Assembly: GCA_038239305.1 (NCBI GenBank)
Contig: JBBSEW010000003.1
Coordinates: 1-64,000, forward strand
Origin: JALYUA01 sp038239305
GTDB taxonomy: Bacteria > Acidobacteriota > Thermoanaerobaculia > UBA5066 > Gp7-AA6
Length of the DNA stretch: 64,000 bases
Direction: 5' to 3'
Under the pieces are notes generated by a model. It saw only the letters and a program-made list of their open reading frames with translations, did not search any database and was not told the origin of the DNA. Within the stretch, counting starts at the first letter, position 1. Every line of letters begins with the position of its first letter. Positions 51,771 to 60,766 of this stretch are shown here, in pieces. The translations under genes and the position numbers were made by a program.

Positions 51771-51897
51771 GGGTGATCGGGTGATCGGGTGATCGGGTGA
51801 TCGGGCGAACGATCGGGTGATCCGAAGATGTACGGGGACCTGAAGGATCTACTTTTCGTTTCCCGTTTCCCGTTTCCCGTTTCCCGTTTCCCGTTTC
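51771..51897. repeat. Short-tandem-repeat mosaic E
   Basis: Four GGGTGATC octamers (51771-51805) and five to six GTTTCCC heptamers (51857-51897) lie between the AhpD-like gene and lpdA. Both unit types also occur in mosaic C at 29270-29365. Confidence 0.85.
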
Positions 51898-51956
51898 ACC
51901 GGATCACCCGATTCGTTCTGATACCCTCGCTCTCCCTATTTGCTAAAGGATTCTGA

Positions 51957-53363
51957 ATGACCGACACCAAGTCTTACGACCTCTCCATCATCGGCTCCGG
52001 GCCCGGCGGATACGTCGCGGCGATCCGGGCCTCTCAGCTCGGCCTGACCGTCCAGGTCATCGAGCGCGAGCCGCGGCTCGGCGGGGTCTGCACTCTCCGG
52101 GGGTGCATTCCGACCAAAGCTCTTCTCCACACCGCGGACCTTCTCGAGGAGGCTCGCCACGGTTCCGAGATCGGCGTTTCGGCCCGCGAGGTCAAGCTGG
52201 AGATGGCGGGAGCGCAGAAGCACAAGGAAAAGGTGGTCCGCCAGAGCTCGAACGGCGTGCAGTACCTGATGAAGAAGAACCGCGTCGACGTCACGGCCGG
52301 ATTCGGACGGATCGCGGGCCCGGGACTCGTCGCCGTGAAGGCGGCCGACGGCTCCGAGACGACGTTCGGGGCGAAGAACATTCTCGTTGCGACGGGCTCG
52401 TCGCCGCGCTCGCTTCCGGGCATGGAGATCGATCACAAGGTGATCCTGTCGTCGGACTCCATCCTGGAGCTCACGGATGTTCCGAAGTCACTCCTCGTGA
52501 TCGGGTCGGGCGCCGTGGGAGTGGAGTTCGCTTCGATGTTCGCGCGGTTCGGATCCAAGGTCACGATCATCGAGGTGCTGCCGCGGATCGTGCCGGTCGA
52601 GGATGAAGAGATCTCCCGCGAGCTCGCGGCGTCGTTCAAGCGGCAGGGAATCGCCGTTTACGTGGATACGCGGGTCGAGAAGGTCACGAAGTCCGATGGC
52701 GGCGTCGAGGTCATCGCGCGAACCTCCGCGGGCAAGACGGAGACTTTTCGCGCGGAGAAACTGCTTCTCGCGGTCGGCCGAAAGCCGCTCTCCGAAGGCA
52801 TCGGGCTCGAGCAGGCTGGCGTCGCGACCGACAAGGGTTACATCCGGATCGATTCCATGATGCGGACGAGCGCCGCCGGCGTCTATGCGATCGGAGATGT
52901 CGTTCCGACGGCGTGGCTCGCCCACGTGGCTTCGGCGGAGGGGATCGTCGCTGTCGAGCATATGGCGGGAAAAAATCCGCCGGCGATCAACTACGACCAG
53001 GTGCCGGGCTGCACCTACTGTGCGCCGGAAGTCGCGTCGGTCGGTCTCACCGAGGCGAAGGCGCGGGAGCGCGGGTACGACGTCGCCGTCGGCAAGTTTC
53101 CGTTCTCGGCGGTCGGCAAAGCCCGGATCATCAACGAGACCACCGGTTTCGTGAAGATCGTCGGGGAGAAGAAGTACGACGAGGTCCTGGGCGTGCACAT
53201 CATCGGACCGAAGGCGACCGAGCTGATCGCCGAGGCGGGCGCGGCCCTTCGGCTCGAGGCGACGTCCGAAGAGATCGTCCGCACGATCCACGCGCACCCG
53301 ACTCTCTCCGAGGCGATGCACGAAGCGGCGGAAGCGGTCTCCGGGCACTCGATCCACATTTAG
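51957..53363 (+). CDS. lpdA: Dihydrolipoyl dehydrogenase
   Basis: The 468-residue flavoprotein reoxidises dihydrolipoamide of 2-oxoacid dehydrogenase or glycine cleavage complexes. It has the FAD motif GSGPGGYVAAIRASQLG, the redox disulfide Cys45/Cys50 in GGVCTLRGCIPTK, an NAD-binding GSGAVGVEFASMF, and the C-terminal catalytic HAHPTLSEAMHEAAEA. The E1/E2 partners are elsewhere. AAAGGA precedes the ATG. It is flanked on both sides by repeat mosaics. Confidence 0.94.
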   Translation: MTDTKSYDLSIIGSGPGGYVAAIRASQLGLTVQVIEREPRLGGVCTLRGCIPTKALLHTADLLEEARHGSEIGVSAREVKLEMAGAQKHKEKVVRQSSNGVQYLMKKNRVDVTAGFGRIAGPGLVAVKAADGSETTFGAKNILVATGSSPRSLPGMEIDHKVILSSDSILELTDVPKSLLVIGSGAVGVEFASMFARFGSKVTIIEVLPRIVPVEDEEISRELAASFKRQGIAVYVDTRVEKVTKSDGGVEVIARTSAGKTETFRAEKLLLAVGRKPLSEGIGLEQAGVATDKGYIRIDSMMRTSAAGVYAIGDVVPTAWLAHVASAEGIVAVEHMAGKNPPAINYDQVPGCTYCAPEVASVGLTEAKARERGYDVAVGKFPFSAVGKARIINETTGFVKIVGEKKYDEVLGVHIIGPKATELIAEAGAALRLEATSEEIVRTIHAHPTLSEAMHEAAEAVSGHSIHI

Positions 53364-53382
53364 GCGGCTGTCGCGCGCGCTT

Positions 53383-53415
53383 CCTCTCCCGGCGGGAGAG
53401 GGCCGGGGTGAGGGG
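53383..53415. repeat. REP-like palindromic element, copy 3
   Basis: This is identical to the shared core of copy 1 (409-443) and begins 20 bp after the lpdA stop codon, a typical 3' position for REP elements. Confidence 0.8.
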
Positions 53416-53419
53416 CCCC

Positions 53420-53545
53420 ATTCGATCCTCCGATCACCCGATTCCCCGATCCCGCGATCAGCCGATCAAACTCGATCCTCGATCTCCACTTCACGCGATA
53501 GTTCGATTGATCGCGAGATCATGAGATCGCGAGATCGCGAGATTC
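53420..53545. repeat. Short-tandem-repeat mosaic F
   Basis: GATCACCC, CCCCGATC and CTCGATC units are followed by the 8-bp GATCGCGA/GATCATGA array. Positions 53501-53536 are identical to 349-384, 53 kb away. The block order relative to the REP element is reversed compared with mosaic A. Confidence 0.8.
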
Positions 53546-53581
53546 GGCCAAGGGCCCGGGTCCGTCCTTAGTCCGCCCTCG

Positions 53582-54211
53582 TCAGTTCGGCTTCGGCGGC
53601 GGCGGGTCGGGCATCCTCGGCGTGTCGCCGGGGTACGACTGGACGGCGCCGGGGGCGGGGTACGCGAACGTCTTGCCCTCGCGATAGTCGTTCGGGGAGG
53701 CGGGGAAGGCGAGGTTCATCCCGGGGACCTGCTTCGAGTCGACATCCGGTTGGTATTTGCGATCGGGATTCAGAACGGCCGTTCCATCCTTTCGCTCTCC
53801 CGGGCCGACGGGCGCGCGAGCGGCGCCCTTTCCTCCTGTCGCGGGGGCGGCGTCCCGGCGGCCGTTTCCGCCGGTGATGCCGATGTCCACGGCGCCGTTC
53901 GCGTGTGCGGCCACGCGCTCGGCCGAGACCCGGCGGATCTCCGACCGGCGGACGCTCACCAGCGTGCCGGCCGGGTGCTGGTGAAAAGTCACCTGGTCCC
54001 CGGTCTGGAGCGGATGATCGGAGGACCAGAGCGTGCCCAGCTGAACCGTTTCGATGCGGTAGAGCGTGACCGTTCCCGACGCGCTCGTGACGGGAGAGGC
54101 CGGTTTCGATGCGGGATCGGGTGTCGCGCCGGACGATGGAACGGCGACGGCGGCGGCGACAAGAATCGTCGCGGCGGCCGCCGGCAGAAGCTGGAAGAGC
54201 CGCGTCGTCAT
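53582..54211 (-). CDS. Secreted protein with a short YRIE/FH domain, paralogue of the protein at 62505
   Basis: The 209-residue protein has a signal peptide (LLPAAAATILVAAAVAVPSSGA), a 50-residue segment YRIETVQLGTLWSSDHPLQT, GDQVTFHQHPAGTLVSVRRS, and a Pro/Gly-rich C-terminal half. The segment aligns with the protein at 62505-63437 (shared YRIE, S-D-P-T-G, FH, G-x-L-x-SV, E). I recognise no named family. TATACT lies 11 nt before the ATG at 54211. Confidence 0.72.
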   Translation of the reverse strand: MTTRLFQLLPAAAATILVAAAVAVPSSGATPDPASKPASPVTSASGTVTLYRIETVQLGTLWSSDHPLQTGDQVTFHQHPAGTLVSVRRSEIRRVSAERVAAHANGAVDIGITGGNGRRDAAPATGGKGAARAPVGPGERKDGTAVLNPDRKYQPDVDSKQVPGMNLAFPASPNDYREGKTFAYPAPGAVQSYPGDTPRMPDPPPPKPN

Positions 54212-54222
54212 GGCTGTTTCCC

Positions 54223-54228
54223 AGTATA
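54223..54228 (-). promoter_or_regulatory. Candidate -10 box of the YRIE/FH gene
   Basis: Minus-strand TATACT lies 11 nt before the ATG at 54211, suggesting a leader of only a few bases. Confidence 0.45.
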
Positions 54229-54315
54229 CGCGCGCGGCCTCGGGACACCGCAGTCGGCACACCGTTCGCGCGTTCCACCGGAGGGGAGAAGAAATAGAAT
54301 GGCGGACCGTCCATC

Positions 54316-55482
54316 ATGAGCATCATCCAGCCGCCCGACCGAGCGGAGACGGATCTCTCCGCGCTGCGGATCCGACGCGTGCCCGAGAAATCGGGTGGCC
54401 GCGGATGGATCCTCATCCTCGCGATCGTCGTCGTGGCGATCGGGCTCGGCGTCTATTATTTTGCGGGCCGGTCGTTGCGCCCTCTCAAGGTCGACGTGGT
54501 CACGGCGTCCGTCGTTACCGAGGGCCAGGCGACCACCGTCCTGAGCGCCACGGGATACGTCGAGGCGGAGCGCAAGGCGGATCTCTCTCCCAAGATCACG
54601 TCCCGCATCACCGAGCTGAATGTGACGGAAGGCTCGCGCGTCCGGAAGAACGACGTGATCGCCCGCCTCGATCATACGGACATCGACGCGCAGCTCGCGG
54701 AGGCGCGCGCGAACTGGGTCAACGCGCGGGCCGATCTCGCCCGGCAGCGCTCTCTGCAGGAGCAGGGTCTCGCTCCGCAATCGACTCTCGACGTCTCCGT
54801 CTCGCAGGAGTCGGCGACGCGGGCGCGGGTCGAGTACACGCGGGCGCTTCTCGACTACACGGAGATCCGCGCTCCCTTCACCGGCGTCATCACCGCGAAG
54901 CGCGCTTTCGTCGGCGAGGCGGTGTCGCCGTTCGGCTCGTCGCCGTCCGGCGGCGGGTCCGGCGGAGCGATCGTGACGATCGTCGAGTTCTCGAGCCTCT
55001 ACGTGGGCGCGGACGTCAACGAGTCGAACCTCTCGCGGCTTTCGCCCAACCAGCCGGCGGAGATGTCGCTCGACGCCGTTCCCGACAAGATCTACCACGG
55101 CCATCTCCGGCAGATCGTTCCGGCCGCCGACCGCCAGAAGGCGACCGTCCGCGTCAAGGTCGCTTTCGACGACGCGGACGACAGGATCCTTCCGGATCTT
55201 TCGGCGCGCGTCTCCTTCACCTCCGAGGCCACGCAGGGGAAAACGAACCGGTCGCGGATCCTGATCCCGAAAACGGCGATCGCCGCCGTGGAGGGAAAGT
55301 CCGGAGTGTTCCGCATCGTCGAGGGTCGCGCACGATTCGTCCCCGTGCAAACGGGCGGAGAAGTGCAAGGGCAGATCGAGGTCACTTCCGGTCTGCAGGG
55401 CGGAGAGAAGATCGTCGCGTCTCCCGGTCCCGTGAAGTTGCGGGATGGCGACCGTGTTCGGGTCGATGGGGAGAATTCGTAA
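54316..55482 (+). CDS. MacA/HlyD-type periplasmic adaptor of an ABC exporter
   Basis: The 388-residue membrane-fusion protein has one N-terminal helix (GWILILAIVVVAIGLGVYYFAG), a biotinyl-lipoyl-like domain, an alpha hairpin and beta-barrel region (ADLSPKITSRITELNVTEG, YTRALLDYTEIRAPFTGVITAKR). It bridges the inner-membrane ABC complex encoded downstream to the outer membrane. TAGAAT lies 15 nt before the ATG. First gene of a four-gene operon. Confidence 0.9.
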   Translation: MSIIQPPDRAETDLSALRIRRVPEKSGGRGWILILAIVVVAIGLGVYYFAGRSLRPLKVDVVTASVVTEGQATTVLSATGYVEAERKADLSPKITSRITELNVTEGSRVRKNDVIARLDHTDIDAQLAEARANWVNARADLARQRSLQEQGLAPQSTLDVSVSQESATRARVEYTRALLDYTEIRAPFTGVITAKRAFVGEAVSPFGSSPSGGGSGGAIVTIVEFSSLYVGADVNESNLSRLSPNQPAEMSLDAVPDKIYHGHLRQIVPAADRQKATVRVKVAFDDADDRILPDLSARVSFTSEATQGKTNRSRILIPKTAIAAVEGKSGVFRIVEGRARFVPVQTGGEVQGQIEVTSGLQGGEKIVASPGPVKLRDGDRVRVDGENS

Positions 55483-55542
55483 CCGGTTGTTTCGCAACGA
55501 GCGTTCGAGAGTGATTCGGAGAAGCGGAGGAGGATTCACGCT

Positions 55543-56256
55543 ATGGCCGAGCCGTTGATCGACATCGCCCACGTCGAAAAAGTGTATCGCCGGGACGCCC
55601 TGGAGATTCCCGTGCTGAACGACATCAACCTGAAGATTCCAGCCGGCGAGTTCGTCTCGCTCATGGGTCCATCGGGATCCGGGAAGACGACGCTCCTGAA
55701 CCTCATCGCCGGGATCGATCAGCCGACCCGCGGAAGCATCGCGATCGGAGGTCGGGACATTTCGAAGATCTCGCAGACGGAGCTCGCGAAGTGGCGGTCG
55801 ACGACGATCGGATTCATCTTCCAGCTCTACAACCTTCTTCCGGTCCTGACGGCGTTCGAGAACGTCGAGCTGCCGCTGCTGCTGACGCCGTTGAAAAGAG
55901 CGGAGCGCCGCACGCACGTCCAGACCGCTCTGAACATCGTCGGCTTGTCGGATCGCGTGGATCACTATCCGCGCCAGCTCTCCGGAGGACAGGAGCAGCG
56001 GGTCGCGATCGCGCGGGCGATCGTGTCCGATCCGACCATCCTCGTCGCGGACGAGCCCACGGGAGACCTCGACGCGAAATCCGCCGAGGAAATCCTCGTG
56101 CTCCTGAACCGGCTGAATGCCGAGTTCGGCAAGACGATCGTCATGGTCACGCACGATCCCCGCGCCGCCTCCCGGGCGCACCGGATGGTGCATCTCGACA
56201 AGGGCGTCCTGCATGCCGACGAGCGAACGGCGGCCGGGGCTGCGAGGAACGCATGA
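55543..56256 (+). CDS. MacB/LolD-type ABC transporter ATP-binding protein
   Basis: The 237-residue ATPase has Walker A GPSGSGKTTLLN, signature LSGGQEQRVAIARAI, Walker B ILVADEPTGDLD and HDPRAASRAHR, typical of the MacB/LolD/FtsE group that powers mechanotransmission rather than transport through the permease. Its stop overlaps the next ATG (ATGA). Confidence 0.93.
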   Translation: MAEPLIDIAHVEKVYRRDALEIPVLNDINLKIPAGEFVSLMGPSGSGKTTLLNLIAGIDQPTRGSIAIGGRDISKISQTELAKWRSTTIGFIFQLYNLLPVLTAFENVELPLLLTPLKRAERRTHVQTALNIVGLSDRVDHYPRQLSGGQEQRVAIARAIVSDPTILVADEPTGDLDAKSAEEILVLLNRLNAEFGKTIVMVTHDPRAASRAHRMVHLDKGVLHADERTAAGAARNA

Positions 56257-57419
56257 AGTACCTGAATCTGATCTGGAGGAACGTTTTCCGGAAGAAAACA
56301 CGGACCGTCCTGACGACGAGCTCGATCGTGCTCGTTCTCGTGCTCATCGTGGTCCTGACGTCGCTCCTGCAGGCCATGGATCAGGATCCTTCCGGCAACA
56401 AGGGCTCGAATCGCCTCGTCGTTCAGCACGCGACCGGTCTCGCCAATTTCCTTCCGCTCTCGCAGCGGCAGCGGATCGAGCAGATCCCCGGTGTCGTGGC
56501 CGTCAGCCCGCAACTCTGGTTCGGGGGGATCTACAAGGATGATCGCCCCGAGAACTTCTTCGGCCAGCTCTCCTGCGATCCGGAGGTCTTCTTCACGAAG
56601 GTCTTCGACGACGCCACGATCGATCCGGCTGTCGAGAAGCAGTTTCGCGGGCAGCAGAACTCGTTCGTGGCCGGACAGGCGCTCGTCGACAAGTTCCACT
56701 GGAAGAAGGGCGAGCACATCATCCTCCGCGGAACCTACATCCCGGTCAACCTGGAGCTCGAGTTCGTGGGCCCGTACCACTCCGGCGACGAGTCGAACGT
56801 CTTCTTTCACAACGAGTACCTGAACCAGTCGAAGTGGTTCGGCGCCAACAAGTACACGGGGATCTATTACCTGAAGGTTGCCGACGGGAAGGATCTGCCT
56901 CGCGTGACGGCCGCGATCGACTCGATGTTCGAGAACAGCGATGCCCCCACGAAGACGCTCACGGAGAAACAGTTCCAAGCGTCCTTCATGGAGATGATGG
57001 GCAACATCAAGGGGCTGATCCGCGGGATCTCACTCATCATTCTCTTCGCCGTGACTCTGATCGTGGCGAACACCGTTGCGATGTCGGCGCGCGAACGGGT
57101 CACGGAGATCTCCGTGATGCGGACCCTGGGCTTCCGGCCCGGCCACATCCTCGGGTTCATCCTGTCCGAGTCGGTCCTGATGTCGCTCATCGGAGGATTC
57201 GTCGGCGTCGTGCTCGCCAAATATCTCTTCATCCCCGGGATGGTGAAGGGCATGGCGACGACCCCGATGGCGCCGTTTCTCATCAACTTCAAAGTGACGT
57301 GGGCCGTCCTGTCGGCCGCGTTCCTCGTGTCCGTCGGCGTGGGCGTTCTCGCCGGGTTCGTGCCGGCCATCCGGTCCTCCCGCATCCGCATCGTCGACGG
57401 CCTGCGGCAGGTGGTGTGA
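56253..57419 (+). CDS. FtsX/MacB-type ABC permease 1
   Basis: The 388-residue protein has an N-terminal helix (RTVLTTSSIVLVLVLIVVLTSL), a MacB-like periplasmic domain (about 45-245) and three C-terminal helices of the FtsX domain (ISLIILFAVTLIVANTVAMSARERVTEISVMRTLGF). It forms a heterodimer with permease 2. It lacks a fused ATPase. Confidence 0.9.
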   Translation: MKYLNLIWRNVFRKKTRTVLTTSSIVLVLVLIVVLTSLLQAMDQDPSGNKGSNRLVVQHATGLANFLPLSQRQRIEQIPGVVAVSPQLWFGGIYKDDRPENFFGQLSCDPEVFFTKVFDDATIDPAVEKQFRGQQNSFVAGQALVDKFHWKKGEHIILRGTYIPVNLELEFVGPYHSGDESNVFFHNEYLNQSKWFGANKYTGIYYLKVADGKDLPRVTAAIDSMFENSDAPTKTLTEKQFQASFMEMMGNIKGLIRGISLIILFAVTLIVANTVAMSARERVTEISVMRTLGFRPGHILGFILSESVLMSLIGGFVGVVLAKYLFIPGMVKGMATTPMAPFLINFKVTWAVLSAAFLVSVGVGVLAGFVPAIRSSRIRIVDGLRQVV

Positions 57420-57420
57420 C

Positions 57421-58593
57421 ATGCCGATCCCGCTGAAATACAACGCCCGCAATCTCGTCAACCGGAAGGTCTCCACGGGGATGACCGTGGCCGTGATCAC
57501 CCTCGTGGTCACCGTGTTCCTGTTCGTGCTCGCGCTGTGGCAGGGCGTGACGCGGACGCTGTCCGTGAACGCCTCGACCCGCAACATCCTCACGATGCGC
57601 GTCGGCTCTCAGGCGGAGATGCAGAGCGTCGTGACGCGCGACTCGTACGACATGATCCGCGCGCTGCCGGGCATCGAGCGCAACGGCAAGGGGGAGCCTC
57701 TCGTGTCGCCTGAGCTCCTCACGCTCATCAACACGCGCCGGCTCGACGGGAAGAGCTCCAACGTCCAGATCCGCGGCGTCGGTCCCATGGGGCTCGAGAT
57801 GAGGCCCGGCGTCCGGATCGTCGAGGGGCGCGTCATGAATCCGGGCACCAACGAGGCGATCGTCTCGAAAAATCTTTCGACGCGGTTCGCCGGAATGGCC
57901 GTGGGGGACACGGTCAAGTCCGGGAGCTACCGGTGGGTGATCGTCGGGCACTTCGATGCTGCCGGAAGCGCGTACGAGTCGGAGATGTGGGTCGACGTCA
58001 AGGATCTCCAGCAGCAGACGAAGCGTCCGATCTTCTCCTCCGTGTTCGTGCGGACGAGCGACCCGGAGGCTTCCGCGCGTTACATCGAGACCGTCAAGGG
58101 TGATCAGCGGCTCAAGCTCGAGGGCAAGACGGAGAAGAAATATTACGAGGAGCAGATGGTCACGGGCGCACCCATCAAGGTCCTCGCGATCCTCGTGGGC
58201 ATCTTCACGGCGATCGGGGCTTCCTTCGGCGCAATGAACACGATGTATGCCCAGGTGTCGGCTCGCACGCGCGAGATCGGGACCCTGCGAGCGATCGGAT
58301 TCTCGCGCCGTTCCGTGCTCGCTTCTTTCGTCCTGGAAGCGCTGCTTTTGTGCCTGGCAGGCGGCGTCGCCGGGACGCTTCTCGCCGTCGTGCTCTTCAA
58401 CCTCGTGGTCACGAAGCCGACGGGCACGATGAACTTCCGCACGTTTTCCGAAGTTCTCTTCAACTTTCGCATGACGCCTCCGCTCATCGTCGGCGGGCTC
58501 GCTTTCTCGCTGGCGATGGGGCTCTTTGGCGGATTCTTCCCCGCGTGGCGCGCGGCGAGGCTCAAGATCACGACCGCACTCCGAGAGGTATGA
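57421..58593 (+). CDS. FtsX/MacB-type ABC permease 2
   Basis: The 390-residue second half-permease has the same layout: N-terminal helix (TVAVITLVVTVFLFVLALW), periplasmic domain, and the FtsX core (GIFTAIGASFGAMNTMYAQVSARTREIGTLRAIGF). It begins one base after the stop of permease 1. The cargo could be a lipoprotein, lipid or antimicrobial compound; nothing in the context decides. Confidence 0.9.
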   Translation: MPIPLKYNARNLVNRKVSTGMTVAVITLVVTVFLFVLALWQGVTRTLSVNASTRNILTMRVGSQAEMQSVVTRDSYDMIRALPGIERNGKGEPLVSPELLTLINTRRLDGKSSNVQIRGVGPMGLEMRPGVRIVEGRVMNPGTNEAIVSKNLSTRFAGMAVGDTVKSGSYRWVIVGHFDAAGSAYESEMWVDVKDLQQQTKRPIFSSVFVRTSDPEASARYIETVKGDQRLKLEGKTEKKYYEEQMVTGAPIKVLAILVGIFTAIGASFGAMNTMYAQVSARTREIGTLRAIGFSRRSVLASFVLEALLLCLAGGVAGTLLAVVLFNLVVTKPTGTMNFRTFSEVLFNFRMTPPLIVGGLAFSLAMGLFGGFFPAWRAARLKITTALREV

Positions 58594-58625
58594 AAAGCCG
58601 CCGGTCTATTCCGGCGCCGCGCTTC

Positions 58626-58660
58626 CCCCTCTCCCGGCGGGAGAGAGCCGGGGTGAGGGG
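58626..58660. repeat. REP-like palindromic element, copy 4
   Basis: One base in the right arm differs from copies 1 and 3 (GAGAGAGCCGGGG). It lies 32 bp after the ABC operon's last stop codon. Confidence 0.75.
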
Positions 58661-58710
58661 AGCTGTTCCGACAGGAGCGCCGGCCTGACGCTTTACAACC
58701 GAGAGCAAGA

Positions 58711-60732
58711 CTAGCGGCGCGGCCTCGGACTGTTGCCGCAAAACCTCCTCACGTCCAGGAATCGAACCGCGCGGCCGGCCGGCGTCGTGGTGTCGAATCC
58801 GGGTGCGCGGCGGTCGGCTCCGGACGGTCTCGTCAGCGCCGGCTCGACTTCCAGCCAATCGATTCTGTCGGCCGCTGCTGACCGGCAGAAGTCCTCTCCG
58901 GTCGGCGCCGCGTAGAGGTCGAGGATGGCCTGCTGGCGGCGTCCCGTGTCGAATCCCGCCGAGGCGACCAGGGAGACCGTGCCGCGCTCGTCCGCGTCGT
59001 TTCCGATGAAGAGCTTCCGACCCGCGAGATGCAACGCGTTGGCCTCGAAGCTCGCGAAGACCGAGCGCGGCGCCGTGCGAGCACGCACGGTCTCCGTGAA
59101 CTCGGTGGGATACCGCGCGTAGAGCACCGTGGCGCGGCTCGTCATGTACGGGATCAGCTCGATCACCCCCGAGACCGTCATCAGGAACACGGCGACTGCG
59201 GCGACTGTGGCGACGAGGGCTCGCACGGGCGCCGGGAGCCTGCCCCGGACGACTCGCTCCGCGAGAAAGAACGCCGCCCCGAGGTCGAGGAAGAGATTCA
59301 TGGGACGCAGCCACTTGTGGTTGTCGTACACGGACAGGGGCACGATCTGGAGCGCGTTGACCAGGAGAAATGTCGGCACGAGGACGGACGCGAGGGCGTG
59401 GAAGAGCGGCCGGCGTGAGCGGAAGGCGGCGGCGAGGCCCGCCAGCCCGAGGAGAGCCTTGAGCCCCCATGCGTATCCCCAGTAACCGGCGGCCCGGGAG
59501 AGCGAGAAGGAGGGACCTCCCGGGCCGGTCGAGAAGCCCGGGTTGATCCGGAGCGCGGGACGCCCCCCGGGCAGGAACCATTCCGGCCGCGCCACGCCCC
59601 GGACCCAGAGGAGAAAACCGATTCCCACGAGAGCCATCCCCGAGAGCACGGCGGCCGTCTTCCGCCGGTCGGGCGCGAACGCGAGAAGCCACGCGACGGC
59701 GAGCCCGAGCGTGATCGTCACGAACAGGTGCCAGAAAACGAAGATCCCGAAGAACGCTCCGGCGGAGAAGCCCGCCGCGACAGGCCAGCGGGAGCGGGTC
59801 GAGAGGAGAAGGACCGCGGCGAGGAGAAATCCGGAAGCGAACACGAGCTGGCGCTCTTCGAGGAAATAGAAGAGGTTGAACATCGTGCCGTTGTAGGCGA
59901 ACGGGTTGCCCTTTGCGAAGGACCCGAGGTACGGGTGAGCCGAAATTACCTCGTGAAAAATTTCGGACGCGGGCCGTCCGCCCGGAGACAGAAAGAGGGA
60001 GAAGGCGTGGAGGCTGCTCGACGTGCAGGCGAGGAGGGCGGCGAGCATGCCCGGCGCGGAGCCTCCGCCGAGCTCCTCCCCGAATCCGACGAGCAGGCCG
60101 AGTACGGCGAACAGGCTGGCCGCGGAGACCATCCGGAAGGCCGGCGCGAGGTCGAGGCCGAGCGAGACCGGAATCGCGGTCAGCAGATCGAAGAAAAAAT
60201 GGTACGTCTCCGGAACGCCCGCGAACGATTCGTTCTCCGCGGGAAAGTTGTCCCCGAACGCGAAGCTCTGCACGATCGGGGCGTGGACGTTGAAATCCCA
60301 GTAGATCGGAGTTCGGAAGATGAGCCCTGCGCCGGGCGGCTGGTCGAGATGGGGACGGTAGAACGCGACGCAGAAGATCGCGGCTCCGGCGAAGAAGGCC
60401 GCCCGCCCCGCGAAGGACTTCGTAAAGGCGATCCGACTCCGAAAATCGGCCCGGGGCGAACGAAGGCGACGCCGGCGAATGCCGCTCTCCAGAACCGCCA
60501 GCAGGGCGGCGGACATCGCCCCGAGCACCAGCAAAGCCGCCTTTCGGAGCACGGCCTCCGTGTGCGGAACGAGGAGGATCGCGACCCCGTACACCGCGAA
60601 GACGGCGATGCATTCTCCGACGAACCACCCGGCAAACACGCGCGCGGCACGCGACGTGAAGACTCGCGCCCGGCCGAAGAGAAAGGCGGCGAGGGCTCCG
60701 GGAAGGAGGAGGAACGCGGCCGCGGCGATCAC
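58711..60732 (-). CDS. Large polytopic membrane protein, possible GT-C glycosyltransferase
   Basis: The 673-residue protein has about 12-14 helices and a C-terminal soluble region of roughly 130 residues. Features reminiscent of GT-C glycosyltransferases are the extracytoplasmic loop IYWDFNVHAPIVQSFAFGDNFP and ETYHFFFDLLTAIPV, but I cannot name the family. GTG at 60732 precedes the first helix; an earlier in-frame GTG at 60798 overlaps the 3' end of the upstream MBL gene by 32 bp and is also possible. Confidence 0.68.
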   Translation of the reverse strand: MIAAAAFLLLPGALAAFLFGRARVFTSRAARVFAGWFVGECIAVFAVYGVAILLVPHTEAVLRKAALLVLGAMSAALLAVLESGIRRRRLRSPRADFRSRIAFTKSFAGRAAFFAGAAIFCVAFYRPHLDQPPGAGLIFRTPIYWDFNVHAPIVQSFAFGDNFPAENESFAGVPETYHFFFDLLTAIPVSLGLDLAPAFRMVSAASLFAVLGLLVGFGEELGGGSAPGMLAALLACTSSSLHAFSLFLSPGGRPASEIFHEVISAHPYLGSFAKGNPFAYNGTMFNLFYFLEERQLVFASGFLLAAVLLLSTRSRWPVAAGFSAGAFFGIFVFWHLFVTITLGLAVAWLLAFAPDRRKTAAVLSGMALVGIGFLLWVRGVARPEWFLPGGRPALRINPGFSTGPGGPSFSLSRAAGYWGYAWGLKALLGLAGLAAAFRSRRPLFHALASVLVPTFLLVNALQIVPLSVYDNHKWLRPMNLFLDLGAAFFLAERVVRGRLPAPVRALVATVAAVAVFLMTVSGVIELIPYMTSRATVLYARYPTEFTETVRARTAPRSVFASFEANALHLAGRKLFIGNDADERGTVSLVASAGFDTGRRQQAILDLYAAPTGEDFCRSAAADRIDWLEVEPALTRPSGADRRAPGFDTTTPAGRAVRFLDVRRFCGNSPRPRR

Positions 60733-60766
60733 GCGGGGCTGGGCCTGTGCCGTGGGCAGCGCGGAA

